Assembly (NCBI RefSeq): GCF_009745985.1
Contig: NZ_WFIX01000181.1
Coordinates: 1-50,581, forward strand
DNA length: 50,581 bases
Origin: Microbacterium karelineae
GTDB lineage: Bacteria; Actinomycetota; Actinomycetes; Actinomycetales; Microbacteriaceae
Direction: 5' to 3'
The notes under the pieces are model-generated. The model worked only from the letters and a program-made list of their open reading frames with translations. It did not search any database and was not told the origin of the DNA. Shown piece by piece: positions 23,326 through 31,566 of this stretch. Each line of letters begins with the position of its first letter. Within the stretch, counting starts at the first letter, position 1. A program made the translations under genes and the position numbers.

Positions 23326-23893
23326 CGACCGCCGGATCGCCATGCGCCTCGAGGCCATGCTCATCGTCGCCGACGAGCCGATGAGCGTCGTGAACCTCGC
23401 GACCGCCGTGGGGACACCCGTGCCCGCCGTGCGCGTGGCGCTGCAGGCCCTGCGCGCCGACTACGACGGCGAGGCGGACGGCCCCCGCCGCGGCTTCGAG
23501 CTGCGTGAGGTCGGCGGGGGATGGCGCGTCTATGTCCGCGAGGAGCTCGACGGCGTCGTGACCGAGTTCGTCGGCAGCCAGGCACCCGCTCGCCTGTCGC
23601 AGGCGGCGCTCGAGACGCTCGCCGTCATCGCCTACAAGCAGCCCGTCACGCGCTCGCAGGTGGCGCAGATCCGCGCCGTCAACGTCGACTCGGTCGTGCG
23701 CACGCTCCTCGGGCGCGGCCTCATCACCGAGATGCACAGCGACCCCGAGACGGGCGCGATGCACTACGGCACGACGAGCCTGCTGCTGCAGAAGCTCGGC
23801 ATCGACTCTGTCGACGAGCTGCCCCCCATCTCGCCGCTGCTGGACGACGGCGCCGACGGCTTCGAGGGGATCGACGGCGTCGACGCCCTCTGA
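23315..23893 (+). CDS. scpB: Segregation and condensation protein B
   Basis: 192 residues: two winged-helix domains, with the family hallmark LSQAALETLAVIAYKQPVTR in the second. It binds ScpA to complete the SMC-ScpAB condensin. I chose ATG 23315 inside the scpA end; the longer in-frame version is only an overlap with scpA. An acidic tail (DDGADGFEGIDGVDAL) ends the protein. Confidence 0.93.
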   Translation: MTPDDRRIAMRLEAMLIVADEPMSVVNLATAVGTPVPAVRVALQALRADYDGEADGPRRGFELREVGGGWRVYVREELDGVVTEFVGSQAPARLSQAALETLAVIAYKQPVTRSQVAQIRAVNVDSVVRTLLGRGLITEMHSDPETGAMHYGTTSLLLQKLGIDSVDELPPISPLLDDGADGFEGIDGVDAL

Positions 23894-23903
23894 CGGCGTG
23901 TGC

Positions 23904-24080
23904 TAGCCTCCTGGGCAGTGAGGGAGGCCTCCACACCGTGAGGCGCCTCACCTGCGCTCGACGACAGGTCGAGTGCGCCGCGTCCCGGCCGATCCGGCCG
24001 ACACGGGGAGTCGCGAAGACGCGACGCGATCGGTCCCCACCGCGACGCCTCACCGCCCGCAGCGCACACGAGGAACGACC
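23904..24080 (+). promoter_or_regulatory. Structured leader upstream of malic enzyme
   Basis: A -10-like TAGCCT (23904-23909) would start a leader of about 165 nt that is dense in secondary structure. It contains a perfect 14-bp palindrome gtgaggcgcctcac (23938-23951), a 9-bp hairpin (23954-23976), a 5-bp hairpin (23986-24000) and a 6-bp hairpin (24010-24025). The arm gtgaggc (23938-23944) can pair either with 23945-23951 or with gcctcac at 24047-24053, close to the ribosome site. This could be a switch. No known riboswitch is recognised. Confidence 0.4.
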
Positions 24081-25244
24081 ATGCCGTCGACCGGCCTTGC
24101 CGCCACGCCCATCCAGCTCACCGACACCGAGATCTTCGACGCCCACGCAGGGGGCAAGCTCTCGGTTCAGCTCACCACCCCCATCGAGACGAAGCGCGAT
24201 CTGTCGATCGCCTACACACCCGGCGTCGCGCAGGTCTGCCGCGCCATCGCCGAGGACCCGCACGTCGCGGCCGCGCACACCTGGACGAGCCGGCTCGTCG
24301 CCGTCGTCAGCGACGGCACGGCCGTGCTCGGCCTCGGCGACATCGGCGCGCGCGCCTCGCTGCCCGTGATGGAGGGGAAGTCCGCGCTGTTCAAGCGCTT
24401 CGGCGGGCTCGATTCGATTCCGCTCGTGCTCGAGACGACCGACGTCGACGAGATCGTGCAGACCCTCGTCGCCCTGCGCTCGAGCTTCGGCGCCGTCAAT
24501 CTCGAGGACATCTCGGCGCCGCGGTGCTTCGAGGTCGAGCGCCGCGTGATCGAGGCGCTCGACATGCCCGTCATGCACGATGACCAGCACGGGACGGCCG
24601 TCGTCGTTCTCGCGGCCCTCACCAACGCCGCGCGCGTCGTCGCCCGCGAGATCGCGTCGATGCGGATCGTCATCTCGGGGGCGGGAGCCGCTGGGATCGC
24701 GGTCGCGGACATCCTGCTGCAGGCCGGCGTCGGCGACGTCGTCCTCCTCGACTCGCAGGGGATCCTCGTCCATGGGCGCGCCGGTCTCACCGCCATCAAG
24801 ACGGAGTACGCCGCCCGCACGAATCCCCGCGGCCTGTCGGGTGACCTCGCCGTCGCCCTCGACGGCGCCGACGTGTTCATCGGCGTCTCATCGGGCACGG
24901 TTCCGGAAGACCTCATCGCGTCGATGAGCGACGACGCGATCGTCTTTGCGCTGTCGAACCCGGATCCCGAGGTGCACCCGGACGTCGCCGCGCGGCACGC
25001 GCGCGTCGTCGCGACGGGGCGCAGCGACTTCCCGAACCAGATCAACAACGTGCTCGCCTTCCCCGGCATCTTCCGCGGCGCACTCGACGCCGGCGCACGC
25101 CGGATCACGCCTGAGATGAAGCTCGCCGCCGCGCGAGCGATCGCCGAGGCCGTCGAGTCCGTCGCCGACGACATGATCGTGCCGAGCCCGCTGGACGAGC
25201 GCGTCGCGACCGCCGTCGCGCGCGCAGTCGCCGACGCCGTGTGA
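24081..25244 (+). CDS. NAD(P)-dependent malic enzyme (short form)
   Basis: 387 residues. An N-terminal malic domain contains SIAYTPGVAQV (catalytic Tyr45), GLGDIGARASLPVMEGK and MHDDQHGTAVV. A Rossmann domain with SGAGAAGIAVADILL binds NAD(P). It oxidatively decarboxylates malate to pyruvate, feeding gluconeogenesis or NADPH supply. It lacks the phosphotransacetylase-like extension of MaeB. ATG 24081 has aggaa upstream. The gene interrupts the otherwise conserved scpB to rluB order, so it looks like an insertion with its own promoter. Confidence 0.93.
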   Translation: MPSTGLAATPIQLTDTEIFDAHAGGKLSVQLTTPIETKRDLSIAYTPGVAQVCRAIAEDPHVAAAHTWTSRLVAVVSDGTAVLGLGDIGARASLPVMEGKSALFKRFGGLDSIPLVLETTDVDEIVQTLVALRSSFGAVNLEDISAPRCFEVERRVIEALDMPVMHDDQHGTAVVVLAALTNAARVVAREIASMRIVISGAGAAGIAVADILLQAGVGDVVLLDSQGILVHGRAGLTAIKTEYAARTNPRGLSGDLAVALDGADVFIGVSSGTVPEDLIASMSDDAIVFALSNPDPEVHPDVAARHARVVATGRSDFPNQINNVLAFPGIFRGALDAGARRITPEMKLAAARAIAEAVESVADDMIVPSPLDERVATAVARAVADAV

Positions 25245-25290
25245 GGGGGCCCGCCCGCCGCGCGCGAGGCGACTCCCAGCCCGGATCCGC

Positions 25291-25296
25291 CATGAT
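25291..25296 (+). promoter_or_regulatory. -10-like element for leaderless rluB mRNA
   Basis: CATGAT lies exactly 6 nt before the ATG at 25303, matching the arrangement seen at other genes here. No clear -35. Confidence 0.4.
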
Positions 25297-25302
25297 AGAG
25301 GG

Positions 25303-26094
25303 ATGCCTGAGAACTCCGATCCCGCCGCCGAGGGCGTGCGCCTGCAGAAGGTGCTGGCGAACGCCGGCGTCGCGTCGCGGCGCGCGTCCGAGAACCTCAT
25401 CGTCGCGGGGCGCGTGCGGGTGAACGGGACCGTCGTGACGGAGCTCGGCAGCCGGATCGATCCCGACGTCGACCTCGTCGACGTCGACGGACAGGCGGTG
25501 CAGCTCGACACGACGAAGCGCTACGTCCTGCTCAACAAGCCGACGGGCGTCGTCAGCACGATGAAGGACGACCAGGGGCGCCGCGACCTCCGCGAGTTCA
25601 CGCGCGACTGGGACGAGCGCCTCTACAACGTGGGCCGGCTCGACACCGACACGTCGGGCCTGCTCGTGCTGACGAACGACGGCGAACTCGCGAACGTGCT
25701 CGCGCACCCGAAGTACGGCGTCACCAAGGTGTACATCGCGAAGGTGCGCGGGCGCGTCGCGGCGTCGGTCGTCGCGCAGCTCACGCGCGGCATCGAGCTC
25801 GACGACGGCCCGATCGCGGCCGACAAGGCCCGTGTGCTCGACTCGTCGGGCGAATCGAGCCTCGTCGAGCTCACGCTGCACTCGGGGCGCAATCGCATCG
25901 TCCGCCGCATGATGTCGGCCGTCGGGCATCCCGTCATCGAGCTCGTCCGCCGCCAGTTCGGCCCGCTCCACCTCGGCACGCTGCCCGTGGGGCGCGCCCG
26001 CGACCTGGATAAGGTGGAGCGCGGCGCGCTGCTGACCCTCTCGCGCCAGGCCGCCGAGGACGCGCCCGCGGGCGACGAGAAGGAGACGACGTGA
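25303..26094 (+). CDS. rluB: 23S rRNA pseudouridine synthase, RluB/RsuA family
   Basis: 263 residues: an N-terminal S4 RNA-binding domain (about 12-60) and an RsuA/RluB catalytic domain with GRLDTDTSGLLVLTNDG, where D114 is the catalytic Asp. It isomerises a uridine, probably in 23S rRNA helix 89. The position after scp genes and before cmk and der matches Rv1711. The ATG start has no ribosome site but has a -10-like hexamer 6 nt upstream. The stop overlaps the next GTG. Confidence 0.9.
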   Translation: MPENSDPAAEGVRLQKVLANAGVASRRASENLIVAGRVRVNGTVVTELGSRIDPDVDLVDVDGQAVQLDTTKRYVLLNKPTGVVSTMKDDQGRRDLREFTRDWDERLYNVGRLDTDTSGLLVLTNDGELANVLAHPKYGVTKVYIAKVRGRVAASVVAQLTRGIELDDGPIAADKARVLDSSGESSLVELTLHSGRNRIVRRMMSAVGHPVIELVRRQFGPLHLGTLPVGRARDLDKVERGALLTLSRQAAEDAPAGDEKETT

Positions 26095-27266
26095 CGGGGC
26101 AGGCGCGCGCATCGGACTCGGCGGCTGCTGCGACCGACGCGTCGACCGCTCCCGGCACGGACGGGATCGTTCCCGGACGTCGCGCGCGCGTGACGGGATC
26201 CGTCCGCATCGTCGGGGCCGGCCTGCTCGGCTCGAGCATCGGTCACGCGCTCCGGCAGAACGGCGTCGACGTCGCGCTCTCCGACATCTCGCCGGCGCAG
26301 CTGCGTCTCGCGGTCGACTACGGCGCCGGCCGCGCCGCGGCGGACGGCGACGATCCCGATCTCGTGGTCGTCTGCACGCCGCCCGACGTCGTCGCCGACA
26401 CGATCGAGGCCGAGCTGCGGCGCTTCCCGCGCGCCGTCGTCACCGATGTCGCGTCGGTGAAGCTCGAGCCGCTGCGCGCCCTGCGGGAGCGCGGCGTCGA
26501 GCTGGCGAACTACATCGGCTCCCACCCCATGGCGGGACGCGAGCGCGGGGGAGCGATCTCGGCGCGCGCCGACATCTTCGCCGGGCGCCCTTGGGTGATC
26601 TGCCGCGACGGCGAGACGCCGACGTCGGCGCTCGCGCTCGTGGAGGACCTGGCGCTGGATCTCGGCGCAGTGCCCGTCGAGATGACGCCCGACGAGCACG
26701 ACCGCTCCGTCGCGCTCGTCTCGCACGTGCCGCAGGTGGTCGCGTCGCTCCTCGCGGCGCGCTTCGCGGAGGCTCCCGAGGAGTCGCTCGCCCTCGCGGG
26801 GCAGGGCGTGCGCGACACGACGCGCATCGCGGCGTCGGCGCCCGAGCTGTGGGTGCAGATCCTGGCGGCCAACGCGGATCCCGTCGTCGCCCAGCTCGAC
26901 CTGCTCGCGGCCGACCTGCTGCGGGTCGCCGATGCGCTGCGCGCGCCCGACGAGCCGGGGGCGCGCCGCGCCACGGCCGACGCGATCCGCGCGGGCAATG
27001 TCGGGGTCGAGCGCCTGCCCGGCAAGCACGGCCAGCGGCGCACGTTCGAGTCGTTCATCGTCATGGTCGACGACACCGCGGGGCAGCTCGGCCGCCTCTT
27101 CGGCGACCTCGGCGACCTCGGCGTCAATGTGGAGGACTTCCGGCTGGAGCACTCTCCGGGTGCGCAGCTCGGACTCGCCGAGATCTCCGTGGATCCGGCG
27201 ACATTGCAGGCGGCCGTCGACGGGATCACGTCGCGCGGCTGGCGGATTGCGGGGACGAGTGACTGA
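26091..27266 (+). CDS. tyrA: Prephenate dehydrogenase with ACT domain
   Basis: 391 residues. An unusually long Ala/Thr-rich N-terminus (about 35 residues) precedes the NAD-binding motif VGAGLLGSSIG. The catalytic domain carries GSHPMAGRERGG and DEHDRSVALVSHVPQ. The C-terminal about 75 residues (FIVMVDDTAGQLGRLFGDL onward) form an ACT domain, which usually gives feedback control by tyrosine. The enzyme converts prephenate to 4-hydroxyphenylpyruvate in tyrosine synthesis. The GTG start overlaps rluB by 4 nt; GTG/ATG choices further inside are possible given the non-conserved N-terminus. Confidence 0.9.
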   Translation: MTGQARASDSAAAATDASTAPGTDGIVPGRRARVTGSVRIVGAGLLGSSIGHALRQNGVDVALSDISPAQLRLAVDYGAGRAAADGDDPDLVVVCTPPDVVADTIEAELRRFPRAVVTDVASVKLEPLRALRERGVELANYIGSHPMAGRERGGAISARADIFAGRPWVICRDGETPTSALALVEDLALDLGAVPVEMTPDEHDRSVALVSHVPQVVASLLAARFAEAPEESLALAGQGVRDTTRIAASAPELWVQILAANADPVVAQLDLLAADLLRVADALRAPDEPGARRATADAIRAGNVGVERLPGKHGQRRTFESFIVMVDDTAGQLGRLFGDLGDLGVNVEDFRLEHSPGAQLGLAEISVDPATLQAAVDGITSRGWRIAGTSD

Positions 27267-27945
27267 GACCTTCTTCGTCGGCATCGACGGGCCCGCGGGG
27301 TCCGGGAAGTCGAGCGTCTCGAAGCAGGCCGCGAGGCGGCTGGGCTTCGGCTACCTCGACACCGGGGCCGTGTACCGCGCGCTCGCGTGGCACGTGCGGC
27401 ACCGCGGCGAGTCCACCGATGACCCGGAAGCCGTCGAAGCGGGCTTCGACACCTTCGACCCGCGGATCGGCCTCGACCCCGACGACCGCACCGTTCGGGT
27501 CGGCGGCGAGGACATCACCGACGCGATCCGCACGCCCGAGACGACCGCGGCCGTCGCGGGCGTCGCGAAGACCCTTCCCGTCCGGGAGCGGATCAACGCC
27601 CTGTTCCGGCGCATCGTGGCCGAGGCTCCGCAGCCGGGCGTCATCGTGGAGGGGCGCGACATCACGACCGTCGTCGCGCCCGACGCGCCCGTGCGGATCC
27701 TGCTGACCGCCCACCCCGATGTGCGGGCGGCACGGCGCAGCGCCGAGATGGGCGCGGACGACGTCGCGAAGGTCGCGGAGGCCATGCGCCGCCGCGACGC
27801 GAGCGACAGCACGGTCGTCGACTTCCTGAACGCCGCCGACGGCGTGATGGCGATCGACACGACCCACCTGGATTTCGACCAGTCCGTCGACGCCGTTCTC
27901 GCGGCGATCGACGAACGACGAGAGGATGGCCGCGATGGCCGCTGA
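27259..27945 (+). CDS. cmk: Cytidylate kinase
   Basis: 228 residues with P-loop GPAGSGKS (11-18), the substrate region [13 protein letters not shown] and [10 protein letters not shown], and the lid RRRDASDST. It phosphorylates CMP and dCMP. The GTG start overlaps tyrA by 8 nt. The 3' end overlaps der, as in most Actinobacteria. Confidence 0.94.
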   Translation: MTETFFVGIDGPAGSGKSSVSKQAARRLGFGYLDTGAVYRALAWHVRHRGESTDDPEAVEAGFDTFDPRIGLDPDDRTVRVGGEDITDAIRTPETTAAVAGVAKTLPVRERINALFRRIVAEAPQPGVIVEGRDITTVVAPDAPVRILLTAHPDVRAARRSAEMGADDVAKVAEAMRRRDASDSTVVDFLNAADGVMAIDTTHLDFDQSVDAVLAAIDERREDGRDGR

Positions 27946-29458
27946 CTACGACGACTTCGAGCCGGACGACGACCTCGCCGGCCGTCTCGACGAGCTCGAC
28001 GACGACCTGATCGAGGCGCGCGCGGAGACTCTGCGCCGCAGCCTCGCCGACTACGACCTCGACGAGGAGGATGCGGAGCTCCTCGCGGGGATCCGCGTCG
28101 ACGACGACGGCAACGAGTTCCTGCCCGCGCTTCCTGTCGTGGCGATCGTGGGCCGGCCGAACGTGGGCAAGTCGGCGCTCGTGAACCGGATCCTCGGGCG
28201 CCGCGAGGCGGTCGTCGAGGACACTCCCGGCGTCACGCGCGACCGCGTCACCTACAAGGCCGAGTGGCTCGACCGCCGCTTCTCGCTCGTCGACACGGGC
28301 GGCTGGGAGCCCGACGCGAAGGGCATCGACAGGTCGGTCGCGGCGCAGAGCGAGGTCGCGATCGACCTCGCCGACGTGATCCTCTTCGTCGTCGACGCGA
28401 AGGTCGGCGCGACGTCGACCGACGAGCACGTCGTGCGCCTGCTGCGCAAGTCGGACAAGCCCGTCTTCCTCGTCGCGAACAAGATCGACGACGCCTCGCA
28501 CGAGGTCGAGGCCGCCGCACTGTGGAACCTGGGCCTCGGCGAGCCGCACCCCGTGTCGGCCATCCACGGCCGCGGCGTCGCCGACTTCCTCGACGCCGTC
28601 ATGGCGAAGACCCCGAAGATCTCCGCCGTCGCGAAGCACGAGATCGGCGGACCGCGCCGCGTCGCGATCCTCGGGCGCCCGAATGTGGGCAAATCGTCGC
28701 TGCTGAACAAGGCCGCAGGCGAGGAGCGCGTCGTCGTCAACGACCTCGCCGGCACGACGCGCGATCCCGTCGACGAGATCGTCGAGCTCGGCGGCAGGCT
28801 GTGGACGCTCGTCGACACGGCCGGCATCCGGCGCCGCGTGCACATGCAGCAGGGAGCAGACTTCTACGCGAGCCTGCGCACCTCGACGGCGCTCGAGAAG
28901 GCCGAGGTCGCCGTGGTCGTGCTCGACGTGACCGAGCCGATCAGCGAGCAGGACGTGCGGATCATCGACCTCGTGCTCGAGTCGGGCCGCGCCCTCGTGC
29001 TCGCATTCAACAAGTGGGACATGCTCGACACCCCCGAGATGGAGCACAAGGAGCGCCGCCGCTTCCTCGAGCGCGAGATCGAGCAGGACCTCGCGCACGT
29101 CGCGTGGGCGCCCCGCGTGAACATCTCGGCGAAGACGGGCCGCCGCCTCGACAAGCTCGTGCCGGCGCTCGAGACGGCTCTCGAGAACTGGGACCGCCGC
29201 ATCCCGACGGGCAAGTTCAACGCGTTCCTCACGGAGCTCGTGGCCGAGCACCCGCACCCGCTGCGCGGCGGCAAGCAGCCGCGGATCCTCTTCGGCACGC
29301 AGGCGTCGACGCGCCCGCCGACCTTCGTGCTGTTCACGACCGGGTTCCTCGACCCCGGGTACCGGCGCTTCATCCAGCGCCGGCTGCGTGAGCTGTACCC
29401 GTTCGAGGGCACCCCCATCGTCGTGAACATGCGCGTGCGGGAGAAGCGGAAGCGGTAG
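27935..29458 (+). CDS. der: Ribosome-assembly GTPase Der (EngA)
   Basis: About 507 residues. An acidic actinobacterial N-terminal extension (about 65 residues) is followed by two GTPase domains with P-loops GRPNVGKS at 73-80 and 247-254, and a C-terminal KH-like domain. Der is needed for 50S ribosomal subunit maturation. ATG 27935 is chosen over ATG 27926 because agagg lies 9 nt upstream of the former and directly abuts the latter. It closes the parA-scp-cmk-der cluster. Confidence 0.95.
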   Translation: MAADYDDFEPDDDLAGRLDELDDDLIEARAETLRRSLADYDLDEEDAELLAGIRVDDDGNEFLPALPVVAIVGRPNVGKSALVNRILGRREAVVEDTPGVTRDRVTYKAEWLDRRFSLVDTGGWEPDAKGIDRSVAAQSEVAIDLADVILFVVDAKVGATSTDEHVVRLLRKSDKPVFLVANKIDDASHEVEAAALWNLGLGEPHPVSAIHGRGVADFLDAVMAKTPKISAVAKHEIGGPRRVAILGRPNVGKSSLLNKAAGEERVVVNDLAGTTRDPVDEIVELGGRLWTLVDTAGIRRRVHMQQGADFYASLRTSTALEKAEVAVVVLDVTEPISEQDVRIIDLVLESGRALVLAFNKWDMLDTPEMEHKERRRFLEREIEQDLAHVAWAPRVNISAKTGRRLDKLVPALETALENWDRRIPTGKFNAFLTELVAEHPHPLRGGKQPRILFGTQASTRPPTFVLFTTGFLDPGYRRFIQRRLRELYPFEGTPIVVNMRVREKRKR

Positions 29459-29498
29459 GGGCAGCGGCTGAGGCCGCTCCGAGATGAGGCGGATGCGC

Positions 29499-29556
29499 CG
29501 AGGTGAGGCGGATTCAGCCCCCATTCGGGACTCTCGGTGATCCTGCCTCGTCTCGG
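29499..29556. repeat. 58-bp imperfect-palindrome repeat, copy A
   Basis: This element starts cgaggtgaggcggattc and ends tgcctcgtctcgg. It is the same length as a second copy at 31509-31566, and most positions agree. Its ends are inverted relative to each other (cgagRYRaggc against gcctYRYctcg), so each strand can fold. An extra half unit, gagatgaggcggat, precedes it at 29481-29494, and a small hairpin (29463-29478) follows the der stop. It looks like a REP- or MITE-type intergenic element. Confidence 0.65.
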
Positions 29557-29596
29557 GGAACCTCCTTGTGCGCTGAGCCGGGATCGCGCGGCGCGG

Positions 29597-29602
29597 TAGC
29601 GT
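29597..29602 (+). promoter_or_regulatory. -10-like element for a leaderless SRPBCC operon
   Basis: TAGCGT lies exactly 6 nt before GTG 29609. Same geometry as at other genes in the window. Confidence 0.45.
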
Positions 29603-29608
29603 GGCGGA

Positions 29609-30211
29609 GTGATCAGAGAGCGCCCGCCGCTGTACGTCGAGGCATCGATCCGCGCGCCGATCGAGCGTGTATGGGAGCTGACGCAGGATCCCGAGCTGCA
29701 CGCCCGGTGGGACGCGCGCTTCAGCGCGATCGTGCCGACCGGCGAGCGCGCCGACGGGGCGCAGGAGTTCCGCTACGAGCTCGTGCTGCCGCTCCACACG
29801 ATCCGCGGGACCGGCATCTCACTGGGGGAGAAGGAATCGGCGAGCGGTGCCCGCACGTCGGCGCTCCTGTTCGACACATCGGATCGCCTCTCGCCGGTCG
29901 GCGCCGGCCGCGGGTACTGGCGGTACGTGCCGCACGCGGGCGGCGTGCGGTTCATCACGGGGTATGACTATGCGCCGGGCTTCGGTCCGGCGGGCCGACT
30001 GCTCGACCGGCTCGTCGTCCGGCGGGCCATGTGGTGGCTGACGGCCTGGAGCTTCGATCGGCTGCGGATCTGGGCCGAAGACGGCATCCCGCCCGAGCGG
30101 GCGAGGTGGCGGGCGCGCGCCGGACGCTGCCTGTCGCGCCCGCCGCGGCGCACGCGGGACGTCATGGCGGATGCGCCGGAGTCGTTGGAGAGGATCGCGG
30201 CGTATGAGTGA
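29609..30211 (+). CDS. SRPBCC-fold (polyketide cyclase-like) protein
   Basis: 200 residues. The N-terminal half (EASIRAPIERVWELTQDPELHARWDARFS) is the opening strand and helices of a START/SRPBCC ligand-binding fold. A C-terminal Arg-rich tail follows. Such proteins bind hydrophobic ligands or act as cyclases or hydrolases; none can be named. It overlaps the next gene by 8 nt, and a third overlaps that one, so the three form one unit. The GTG start is supported by the upstream -10-like hexamer. Confidence 0.75.
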   Translation: MIRERPPLYVEASIRAPIERVWELTQDPELHARWDARFSAIVPTGERADGAQEFRYELVLPLHTIRGTGISLGEKESASGARTSALLFDTSDRLSPVGAGRGYWRYVPHAGGVRFITGYDYAPGFGPAGRLLDRLVVRRAMWWLTAWSFDRLRIWAEDGIPPERARWRARAGRCLSRPPRRTRDVMADAPESLERIAAYE

Positions 30212-30893
30212 GGCGGAACGCGGCGTCTTCGAGCGCGCCCTGGGGGAGGACTTCGCGCGCCTGCACCCGATGATGCGTCGCCGCTTCGGCGTCGGCGTCG
30301 CCGCGGGCTACGCGTGTATCGGGACGGGAACGATGCATGAGATCCGGCGCGGACCGTGGTGGGCCCGTCCGTTCCTCGCGATCGGATCCTCGCGCAACAT
30401 CATGTTCCCCGAGGCGGGACGGGAAGTGCCCTTCCGCATCGACAACCACGCCTACGTCGACGACTTCGGGCGCGAGACGGTGACGTTCGTGCGCACGATG
30501 GCCGTGCGCCGGGGCCGTCGGCGCCGCTTCGACGCGACGATGATCTACAGCGAGCGGCGGGGTCGGGTCGTCGACTACCTCGGCACGCACCAGCACCTCG
30601 CAGTGGACCTCGAGCTGTCGGTGACGGACGGGGGCGGGCTGCGCCTCGCGTCGGGCGAGCAGCGTTTCTACGAGGGGCCCCTCGCGTTCCGCTTCCCGCT
30701 GCTGCTCAGCGGGCGCGCGCACCTCACCGAGCACTACGACGACGAGCGCGGATGCTTCGTCATCGACCTCGAGGTGCGCAACCGCCTGGTCGGCCTGCTG
30801 TTCGGGTATCGCGGCGAGTTCACGTGCGAGTTCCCGCCCGCGGGCGACCTGCCCATCGCGCTCAAGCCGTACCGCGAGGAGCGGCGGGAGTGA
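30204..30893 (+). CDS. DUF4166-like protein 1
   Basis: 229 residues starting MSEAERGVFERALGEDFARLHP. The pattern of a short N-terminal 'LHP' helix, a GTGTMHEIRRG strand and a C-terminal FGYRGEFTCEFPP strand is like the DUF4166 family, whose function is unknown. An upstream in-frame ATG at 30171 would overlap its neighbour more; ATG 30204 is preferred. It is followed by a related, diverged gene. Confidence 0.7.
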   Translation: MSEAERGVFERALGEDFARLHPMMRRRFGVGVAAGYACIGTGTMHEIRRGPWWARPFLAIGSSRNIMFPEAGREVPFRIDNHAYVDDFGRETVTFVRTMAVRRGRRRRFDATMIYSERRGRVVDYLGTHQHLAVDLELSVTDGGGLRLASGEQRFYEGPLAFRFPLLLSGRAHLTEHYDDERGCFVIDLEVRNRLVGLLFGYRGEFTCEFPPAGDLPIALKPYREERRE

Positions 30894-31516
30894 CGTCGAT
30901 CTTCCTCACGGCGCTCGGCGACGAGGCCGCCGTGCTCCGCCCCGAGGTCGCGCGCTACGCCGCCGGAACGGGCGGCGGGGATGTGATCGGCGAGGGGATC
31001 TTCGAGGTCGCCGGGTCGCGGCTCGGCCGGCTCGGCATGCTCCTGCGCCCGATCGTCGGGCCGCGGCTGCTCCTGACCGCGCGCGGGCGAGACGTGCCGT
31101 TCCGCGTCGTGAACCGGCCGCGGGCGGGCGAGATCCACGCGGAGCGCACACTCGACTTCGCGTCGGGGCCGCAGACGTTCGCCGACGTGCTGCGCCCCGG
31201 CGCCCCGGGCACCCTCGTGAACCTGCTGGGCGACGCGCGCCGCATCGAGTTGCGCCTGCGCTGCTCCGCGACGGGCGAGGGCCACCTGCGCCTGGTGTCG
31301 GATCGCTGCTGGCTGCGGCTCGGCCGGCTGCGGCTGCGCCTGCCGGGACCGATCGGGGTGCGCGTCGACGTCGAGGACGGCTTCGACGACGCGACCGGTC
31401 GGCAGACCGTGCGGGCGCGGGCATGGAACCCGATCCTCGGCACGGTGATCGAGTACCGCGGGTCATTCCTTTGGCGGGTGGAGCCGTTCCGAGAGAAGGC
31501 CGAATCGCCGAGGTGA
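30890..31516 (+). CDS. DUF4166-like protein 2 (paralogue)
   Basis: 208 residues. GIFEVAGSRLGRLGMLLRP and the ending GTVIEYRGSFLWRVEPFRE parallel the previous protein, suggesting an old tandem duplication. It starts at GTG 30890 overlapping the previous stop (GTGA). Its stop codon (31514-31516) lies inside the second 58-bp repeat, so the repeat supplies the last residues and the terminator region. Function unknown. Confidence 0.7.
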   Translation: MTSIFLTALGDEAAVLRPEVARYAAGTGGGDVIGEGIFEVAGSRLGRLGMLLRPIVGPRLLLTARGRDVPFRVVNRPRAGEIHAERTLDFASGPQTFADVLRPGAPGTLVNLLGDARRIELRLRCSATGEGHLRLVSDRCWLRLGRLRLRLPGPIGVRVDVEDGFDDATGRQTVRARAWNPILGTVIEYRGSFLWRVEPFREKAESPR

Positions 31517-31566
31517 GGCAGATTCTCCGCTCATTGCGGATCCTCAGTGATTGCGCCTTGTCTCGG
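31509..31566. repeat. 58-bp imperfect-palindrome repeat, copy B
   Basis: Second copy of the element at 29499-29556, aligned without gaps. It sits exactly between two converging genes and contains the stop codons of both (31514-31516 on + and 31544-31546 on -). It probably also acts as a bidirectional terminator. Confidence 0.65.
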
